A stretch of 11,118 nucleotides of DNA from Verrucomicrobiota bacterium (GTDB lineage Bacteria; Verrucomicrobiota; Verrucomicrobiia; Limisphaerales; UBA1100), in contig JAPKDK010000079.1 of assembly GCA_028872645.1 (NCBI GenBank), positions 1-11,118 on the forward strand, given 5' to 3'. This document shows, piece by piece, positions 6,901-11,118 of this stretch. The translations under genes were made by a program, and so were the position numbers. Below the pieces are notes generated by a model. That model did not search any database. It saw only the letters and a program-made list of their open reading frames with translations, and was not told the origin of the DNA. The first letter of the stretch is position 1, and the number at the start of each line of letters is the position of its first letter.

Positions 6901-7155
6901 CCCCGGCACAATCGCAAACGCGCCGCCCTTGCGTTCCTTCACCGCGTCCGCGCGCACATCCAGCCGTAGCTTCGCCTTACGCGCAGCGGCGTCCGGCCCG
7001 TGGCATTGCAAACAATTCTCCGAAAGAATCGCCCGCACTTCGCGGTTAAATCCAACCTTCGCCGGCGCTGCTCGCAGCGAAATCGCTGCCAGCAAACACC
7101 CGCTCAAAATAGCTCTCACGTAATTCATTTGCAAAAAGGAATTATGAATCCTCAT
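3904..7155 (-). CDS. planctomycete-type cytochrome c, DUF1549, discoidin-like, DUF1553 protein (copy A)
   Basis: A 1083-residue exported protein. Residues 1-32 form a Sec-type signal (hydrophobic AILSGCLLAAISL, then RAAPA). A planctomycete-type cytochrome c domain follows at about 36-130, with heme motif C48-L-Q-C-H52 and a candidate axial Met in RMPPPESKL (about 104-112). DUF1549 spans about 154-367, with the conserved WLDLARYADSAGY and a second CxxCH, CAQCHDHKYDPL (337-348). A coiled-coil-like stretch lies at about 378-405. Residues 475-595 resemble an F5/8C or fucolectin-like domain (KATQSS, then NPWWEVDLG at 545-553). DUF1553 covers about 771-1050 (NPLTARVIANRYW, GLVRTSEEFGSQGELPTHPELLDW, PVKPYQP). 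Family members are abundant in Planctomycetota and Verrucomicrobiota and have no proven reaction; a role in carbohydrate breakdown is inferred. I chose the ATG at 7155 because AGGAG (7164-7160) precedes it by four bases; the ATG at 7128, giving a shorter signal peptide, is the alternative. It lies 47 bases after the DUF1501 B stop. Confidence 0.9.
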   Translation of the reverse strand: MRIHNSFLQMNYVRAILSGCLLAAISLRAAPAKVGFNREVRAILSENCLQCHGPDAAARKAKLRLDVRADAVKERKGGAFAIVPGDVVESELVYRIFTDDADERMPPPESKLKLSAAQKATLKQWVAEGAEYEPHWAYVRPKRAALPKVADTKWSRNAVDRFILAALEQRGWKPSAEADKYTLIRRVSLDLTGLPPTPAEVKVFIADKSPDAHSKLIDRLLAKPTYGEHWARQWLDLARYADSAGYADDPPRTIWAYRDWVIRAINRNQPFDQFTRDQLAGDLLPTPTPAQLVATAFHRNTQTNSEGGTDDEEFRNVAVVDRVNTTMATWMGTTLACAQCHDHKYDPLSQKEYFQMFAIFNNSEDSDKRNEAPLMSIFTEAQKQQKVELENKVTALQKELDALKTTAMDGFPAWAAAFEKPVTPKLLQTEVLAGKGLSAKPLAQKIRGVQVKGVGKLEERLTLKLRPKGKKNLNGRFVRVTNVGNGVYLHLAEVQVFSNGKNVAPKGKATQSSTAFAGPATYGNDSNTNGIFANKSVTHTAQENNPWWEVDLGAEVPIEKLMLWNRLEANTPQRLKVHRVEVLDANRNVIWKQESNKIFNPSVAYELDGARVLPFVRVPHPTVDGLLRLDKSLTIEAGDTLEFAIKDFKETKVVVAMVTGGLAPIEQALPKGVFAVLRVPSATRTAAQTKQLKDFFAANNPRTKAKATELAAAKKKLAGMKAATSVPVMRELAKGRETHIQVRGNYQVKEGRVSEGVPAVFAVAVADNKINRLTLSNWLMDERNPLTARVIANRYWESIFGNGLVRTSEEFGSQGELPTHPELLDWMATEIVRLKWDTKAFVKLLVTSAAYRQSARTTAAQIENDPANRFFARGPRLRLSAEMVRDQALAVSGLLSPKMYGAPVKPYQPNLGVKAAFGSGIDWQTSAGEDKYRRGLYTNWRRTNPYPSMATFDAPNRNVCTVRRVPTNTPLQALVTMNDPVYVEAAQALARRMVKDGGASPAERVSFGLQLCLARTPKRVEVNRLVTLYTELLADYKKDPAAAKLMATDPLGPLPVGMKAEELAAWTVVGNVILNLDEMFMKR

Positions 7156-7159
7156 CTGG

Positions 7160-7164
7160 CTCCT
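7160..7164 (-). promoter_or_regulatory. Shine-Dalgarno deciding the copy A start
   Basis: AGGAG on the minus strand, separated by CCAG from the ATG at 7155-7153. It supports this start over the one at 7128, which is preceded by TTCCTTTTTGCAA with no purine-rich motif, and over the start at 7185. It is the only convincing Shine-Dalgarno I found in the window. Confidence 0.5.
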
Positions 7165-7202
7165 GTAAAGTTTGGATGCCTGCATTGTGGTGAAGATTCA
7201 GT

Positions 7203-8663
7203 TTAAGACACAATTCCCTTCACCACTTTGCCGTGCACATCGGTGAGGCGATAGCGGCGGCCCTGGTGTTTGTAGGTGAAGCGTTCGTGGTCGATACCGA
7301 GCAGGTGCAGGAGCGTAGCCTGAAAATCGTGGACGTGGACGGGGTTCTCGGTGGCGTTCATGCCGAGGGCGTCGCTAGCGCCGTAGGTGATACCAGGCCG
7401 CACCCCGCCGCCGGCCATCCAAGTCGTGAAGGCGTAAGGATGATGGTCGCGGCCCCATTGCTTGCGGTTTTTCATGTCGCCCTGCAGAAATGGCGTGCGG
7501 CCAAATTCACCGCCCCAAACGATGAGCGTGTCGTCCAGCAACCCGCGTTGCTTGAGATCACGCAACAATCCGGCGCTTGGCTGGTCGGTGTCTTTGCATT
7601 GGGTGTACAGTTCAGTGGTCACGCTGCGGTGCTGGTCCCAACCCGCATGCATCACCTGCACAAAGCGCGTGCCGCGTTCAATAAGCCGGCGCGCCATCAG
7701 GCAATTGTACGCGAATGTCCCGCGCTCTTTCACCTGCGGCCCATAAAGATCCAGCACGCTTTTGGGTTCGCTGGAAACATCCGTCAACTCCGGCACGCTC
7801 GTTTGCATTCGGTAGGCCATCTCGTACTGCGCGATGCGCGTGAGAATTTCCGGATCGCCGAATTCCGCGTGGCGCATTTGGTTGAGCTGCGCAAGGTCAT
7901 CGAGCATTCCACGCCGCGTACCGCCCGTGATGCCGGCAGGATTTTTCAAATACAAAACCGGCGCGCCGCCCCCACGGAATTTCACTCCCTGAAACCGCGT
8001 CGGCAAAAACCCGCTGCCCCAATAGTAATCATAAAAAATCTGCCCACACGTTGTGCCCTTGCTCACGCTGGTCATCGCCACGAATGAAGGCAGGCTTTCC
8101 GTGTCGCTCCCCAGCCCGTAGCTCAGCCACGCGCCCATCGTCGGCCGCCCTGGCATTTCACTGCCCGAAAGGAAAAATGAAACCGCCGGCGAATGGTTCA
8201 CCTGCTCGGTGTACATGCTCTTGATGAAGCAGATGTCATCCGCCGCCGCGCCGGTATGCGGCATGAAATTACTCGCCCACGCACCGCTTTGGCCGTGTTG
8301 CTTGAAGGGCTCAATCGGCGCGAGCATCAGCTTGCCCTTCGGATTCCCCGTCATCGTGCTAAAACGTTTGCCGGCCACAAACTCCTGTGGCACCGGCTGC
8401 CCGTGCATTTCTTTTTGCAATGGCTTGTAATCAAACAAATCCGTATGCGACGGCGCGCCGTTCATAAAAAGATAAATCACCCGCTTCGCCTTGGGCGCAA
8501 AATGTGGAAGCGTGCCTAGTCCACCGACCGCGCCGCCTGACTTCGCCGCCTGCCCGTCCCGTGCCAATAAAGATCCCAACGCCGCCGACCCAATCCCCAG
8601 CGCTGAACGGCCGAAAAACTGCCGACGGTTCACCATCAGTTGATTTTCATTAATGGGGTTCAT
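7203..8663 (-). CDS. DUF1501 protein, Tat-exported (copy B)
   Basis: A 486-residue paralogue of the DUF1501 A protein. The N-terminus MNPINENQLMVNRRQFFGRSALG carries a twin-arginine motif (R13, R14) followed by a hydrophobic stretch (ALGIGSAALGSLLA), so Tat export is expected. Landmarks: HFAPKAKRVIYLFMNGAPSHTDLFDYKP (54-81), HAGWDQH (339-345), VWGGEFGRTPF (382-392), GRDHHPY (404-410), HVHDFQATLLHLLG (443-456) and the same C-terminal YRLTDVHGKVVKG as copy A. Compared with copy A, the segment before the Glu motif reads HAGWDQH where A has DWGWDFHG, so the conserved WD and H are kept while the surroundings differ. The ATG at 8663 is one base after the TGA of the upstream gene (TGACATG), implying translational coupling; a GTG at 8672 would overlap that gene by 8 bases and add three residues. 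Neither has a clear Shine-Dalgarno. No reaction is established; it probably works with the preceding DUF1549/DUF1553 protein. Confidence 0.9.
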   Translation of the reverse strand: MNPINENQLMVNRRQFFGRSALGIGSAALGSLLARDGQAAKSGGAVGGLGTLPHFAPKAKRVIYLFMNGAPSHTDLFDYKPLQKEMHGQPVPQEFVAGKRFSTMTGNPKGKLMLAPIEPFKQHGQSGAWASNFMPHTGAAADDICFIKSMYTEQVNHSPAVSFFLSGSEMPGRPTMGAWLSYGLGSDTESLPSFVAMTSVSKGTTCGQIFYDYYWGSGFLPTRFQGVKFRGGGAPVLYLKNPAGITGGTRRGMLDDLAQLNQMRHAEFGDPEILTRIAQYEMAYRMQTSVPELTDVSSEPKSVLDLYGPQVKERGTFAYNCLMARRLIERGTRFVQVMHAGWDQHRSVTTELYTQCKDTDQPSAGLLRDLKQRGLLDDTLIVWGGEFGRTPFLQGDMKNRKQWGRDHHPYAFTTWMAGGGVRPGITYGASDALGMNATENPVHVHDFQATLLHLLGIDHERFTYKHQGRRYRLTDVHGKVVKGIVS

Positions 8664-8664
8664 G

Positions 8665-11118
8665 TCATTCACGTGTAATCACTTCATCGAGGTTGAGTAT
8701 CAAATTGCACAAAACCGAGTAAGCAGCATGGTCGGTAGCGTTTAGTTTTTCGTCGTGTTTGAATTCGCCGATGGCCAGCAGGGCTTGGGCGGCTTTGGGA
8801 TCTTTGGCGTAGGTGGCGCGGAGATGATTGAGGCGTTGCAACAGGATTACGCGCTCGGATAGCTTGGGTTCACGGGAAGTCGCGAGGCGAAAGGCGTGGC
8901 TTACGCGTGCCTCATCATCCGCATCGCCTTCCTTAAGCACTCGCTGGGCCATGGCGCGCGCGGCTTCGACATAAGCGATATCATTTAGCGTAACCAGAGC
9001 ATGCAGTGGAGTATTGGTGAGGGCACGCCGGACTTCACAGGTTTGGCGTTTGGATTCATCAAAGAACATCGTTGGTCCCACAATCCGTCGCCAAAAAGTA
9101 TACAGGCTGCGCCGATAGAGTGCCTCACCTTTGTCTTGCGAATAGCGTTTCTTACCAAAGGTCGCCTCAGCCCACACGCCACCGGGTTGATAAGGCTTCA
9201 CCGGTGGTCCTCCCTGTTTCTCAACAAGCAGTCCGCTCACGAAAAGCGCCTGATCACGAATCATCCACGAGGGCAGGCGTTGGCGTGTCATGCGCGCGAG
9301 CAAACGGTTTTCCGGATCGCGCTCATGCAGGGCCGGGGTAACACGTGAGGATTGCCGGTAGGTTGCGCTCAACACGATGCGTTTGTGCAGCCCCTTCACA
9401 TTCCAACCGCTCTTGATGAATTCCAGTGCCAACCAGTCCAGCAATGCCGGATGGCTCGGTCGCTCGCTTTGTATACCGAAATTCTCGGTTGTCTTAACGA
9501 ATCCGGTTCCGAAAAACTGTTGCCAAATACGGTTCACCGTTACGCGAGCGGTGAGCGGATGTTGGTCATTTACCAACCACGCCGCGAGGCCAAGCCTGTT
9601 TTTTGGTGAACCCTTAGGAAAGGGCGACAGGCTCTCGGGAGTATTGCTGCTTACCACCACATCAGTAGGATTGTTATAAGCGCCCCGTGTCAAAACTTTG
9701 GTTTGGCGCGGCTTGCCTTCACCCATCACCATCACCTTAGGGTATCCCTTACGAATAGCCCCGATGCGTTTCTGTGCAGCCGCACGGTCAGATTCCAGCT
9801 TCGCGGAGGCAGAATCCTCCTTAAGCATTTCGCGCGACAGTAGTTCCCTCATCGCCTTGGTACGCTTCGGGGCTTCCGTGTTCAGTGCCTGCGATAAATC
9901 ACCCGTGCCGAAGTCAGGATCCTTTATATCTGTAGCCGAAAGCCGAAGTCGCCCCATCACGTGTTGCTTGGCGGCGTGATTGAATTTCAATCGAAACACC
10001 AGTCGTGCGCCCTTCGCCTTCGCTAGTGGCTCGGCTAGTGTGAAAACAGCCGTCTGTGGTTGCGTCACCTGTTTACTCGGCCAAACTCCCCAACCGCTGC
10101 TGGGCTTGTTGTCGATTGCCTGCGCCACATCGAGACCCCCTTGGTTATACGTCGCCTTGGCCTTGGCAAACTTCACCGGCTCGGGCTTACCGCCTTTGCG
10201 TTGGATAGTCATCGCAAAATCCGTAAGCACAAAATTGCCGCCTTTCACGCGCGAGAGCCCACCGGCCGGCAAGCTCGCGTGTTGCAGTGCTTCGAGCCGA
10301 ATACCGCTCAATGTGTCACGCGCACTCACAATCTCCACCGTGTATTCGTCGTGATTCGGAAAAACGCCTTTTGCCAAAACCGAATGATCCTCCAGTAACT
10401 CCAGCGTTTGCTTTGCCGCCTTCACCTTCTCCGGATTCAATACCTGCCAGCCGGACTTCATAACCTCCTTCAATTTCTGCTGCTCCCACTCCATTTGCTT
10501 GGACTGCATCCCGGCTTTGCGCTGCTCAATCTCTTTACCAAGGGCGATAATCGTTTGATTTAACCCCAAAATCTCCTTTTGTTGCGCCGGCGTGCCCACG
10601 GAAATATTTGGAGCCGTAGCCGGATCACCACCACCACCGCTCACCGGTGAGTTATTAAAAAACGAAAACAGACTGTAGTAATCGCGCTGCGTTAAGGGAT
10701 CAAACTTATGATCGTGGCAACGGCAGCAGTTAAGTGTAAGCCCCATCCAAACCGTTCCCACCGTCTCAGTCTGATCGAACACATACTCCACCCGGTTTTC
10801 GGCTGCAATGCGGCCGCCTTCGCCATTGATCATATGGTTGCGATTGAAACCCGTCGCCAACACCTGTTCCTCCGTAGCGTTCGGCAGCAGGTCGCCCGCG
10901 ATTTGTTCCACGGTAAACTCATCGTAACGTTGATTCGTGTTGAGCGCCCGCACCACCCAATCGCGCCACGGCCACATTGTGCGTTCGCGATCACCCTGAT
11001 ATCCGTTGCTGTCCGCGTAGCGCGCCGCCTCCAGCCAATCCCAAGCCATTCGCTCGCCATAGCGCGGCGAGGCAAGCAAACGGTCGACCACAATCTCGAA
11101 TGCCGATTTTGGATTTTC
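8665..11118 (-). CDS. DUF1549/DUF1553 protein, 5' end outside window (copy B)
   Basis: 817 residues are visible; the frame runs open into the right edge, so the N-terminus (normally signal peptide plus planctomycete-type cytochrome c) is not seen. The GTG at 11091 is internal: conserved DUF1549 sequence (SAFEIVVDRLLASPRYGERMAW) already precedes and spans it. Counting from the edge, DUF1549 occupies 1-155, with WLEAARYADSNGYQGDRERTMW and a CxxCH motif C131-C-R-C-H135 in CCRCHDHKFDPL. A coiled-coil-like segment lies at about 178-222. A beta-rich middle region (about 255-400) contains GGLSRVKGGNFVLTDFAM, AIDNKPSSGWGVWP and HVMGRLRLSAT, which I recall as common in this family and which may be a carbohydrate-binding-like module. 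It differs from the discoidin-like module of copy A. A second coiled coil-like stretch lies at about 415-455, and DUF1553 at about 505-790 (HPLTARVTVNRIWQQFFGTGFV, SHPALLDWLALEF, PVKPYQPGGVW). One base separates its TGA from the next ATG. Confidence 0.9.
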   Translation of the reverse strand, partial: ENPKSAFEIVVDRLLASPRYGERMAWDWLEAARYADSNGYQGDRERTMWPWRDWVVRALNTNQRYDEFTVEQIAGDLLPNATEEQVLATGFNRNHMINGEGGRIAAENRVEYVFDQTETVGTVWMGLTLNCCRCHDHKFDPLTQRDYYSLFSFFNNSPVSGGGGDPATAPNISVGTPAQQKEILGLNQTIIALGKEIEQRKAGMQSKQMEWEQQKLKEVMKSGWQVLNPEKVKAAKQTLELLEDHSVLAKGVFPNHDEYTVEIVSARDTLSGIRLEALQHASLPAGGLSRVKGGNFVLTDFAMTIQRKGGKPEPVKFAKAKATYNQGGLDVAQAIDNKPSSGWGVWPSKQVTQPQTAVFTLAEPLAKAKGARLVFRLKFNHAAKQHVMGRLRLSATDIKDPDFGTGDLSQALNTEAPKRTKAMRELLSREMLKEDSASAKLESDRAAAQKRIGAIRKGYPKVMVMGEGKPRQTKVLTRGAYNNPTDVVVSSNTPESLSPFPKGSPKNRLGLAAWLVNDQHPLTARVTVNRIWQQFFGTGFVKTTENFGIQSERPSHPALLDWLALEFIKSGWNVKGLHKRIVLSATYRQSSRVTPALHERDPENRLLARMTRQRLPSWMIRDQALFVSGLLVEKQGGPPVKPYQPGGVWAEATFGKKRYSQDKGEALYRRSLYTFWRRIVGPTMFFDESKRQTCEVRRALTNTPLHALVTLNDIAYVEAARAMAQRVLKEGDADDEARVSHAFRLATSREPKLSERVILLQRLNHLRATYAKDPKAAQALLAIGEFKHDEKLNATDHAAYSVLCNLILNLDEVITRE

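Noticed and set aside
11089..11091. GTG as the start of the copy B DUF1549/DUF1553 gene
   Set aside because: The frame is open to the window edge and conserved DUF1549 residues occur before this codon, so it is internal.
1..11118. CRISPR array, tRNA/rRNA, insertion sequence, phage or toxin-antitoxin module
   Set aside because: No regularly spaced repeats, no tRNA-like cloverleaf or rRNA-like sequence, and no transposase, integrase or toxin-antitoxin motif was seen on either strand.

Overview
The window looks like chromosome from a bacterium of the PVC group, most likely Verrucomicrobiota, with Planctomycetota second. The reasons are two tandem pairs of a planctomycete-type cytochrome/DUF1549/DUF1553 protein followed by a Tat-exported DUF1501 protein, a type of gene pair that is greatly expanded in those phyla, and an intercistronic inverted repeat whose reading gives the '(L)AGKMPA' pseudo-peptide that I associate with verrucomicrobial dispersed repeats. 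No species can be named from the sequence alone.

Layout, in the direction of transcription. Almost everything lies on the minus strand. From the right edge: a DUF1549/DUF1553 protein cut by the window edge (copy B, 11118-8665); its DUF1501 partner (B, 8663-7203, one base after the previous stop); a complete cytochrome c + DUF1549 + discoidin-like + DUF1553 protein (copy A, 7155-3904); and its DUF1501 partner (A, 3825-2368). Gaps of 1, 47 and 78 bases suggest one four-gene operon. The 78-base gap is almost filled by a near-perfect 23-bp-stem inverted repeat. A small Rieske ferredoxin-type protein (1963-2328) is the only plus-strand gene and is convergent with DUF1501 A. Beyond it, again on the minus strand, are a secreted alpha/beta hydrolase (1845-880) and a ROK-type sugar kinase-like gene (887 to the left edge, open at its 3' end). 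These last two overlap by 8 bases.

How the genes may work together. The DUF1549/DUF1553 and DUF1501 proteins all carry export signals (Sec-type for copy A, twin-arginine for both DUF1501 proteins) or, for copy B, presumably had one upstream of the window. They probably act outside the cytoplasm as enzyme pairs. Their biochemistry is not established. A fucolectin/F5-8C-like module inside copy A, a secreted serine hydrolase and a sugar-kinase-like protein together suggest glycan or glycoconjugate breakdown, but that is inference.

Regulatory structure: a strong minus-strand terminator-like hairpin with a T-tract sits only 30 bases before the hydrolase start codon. A weaker hairpin lies between the convergent Rieske and DUF1501 A genes. 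I see no tRNA, rRNA, CRISPR array, transposase or phage gene. The longest non-coding stretch is about 117 bases. I found no clearly novel multi-gene system. The most unusual items are the repeat that exactly fills an operon gap, the terminator in the hydrolase leader, the discoidin insertion that distinguishes the two paralogous pairs, and the roughly 150-residue extra N-terminal region on the ROK protein.
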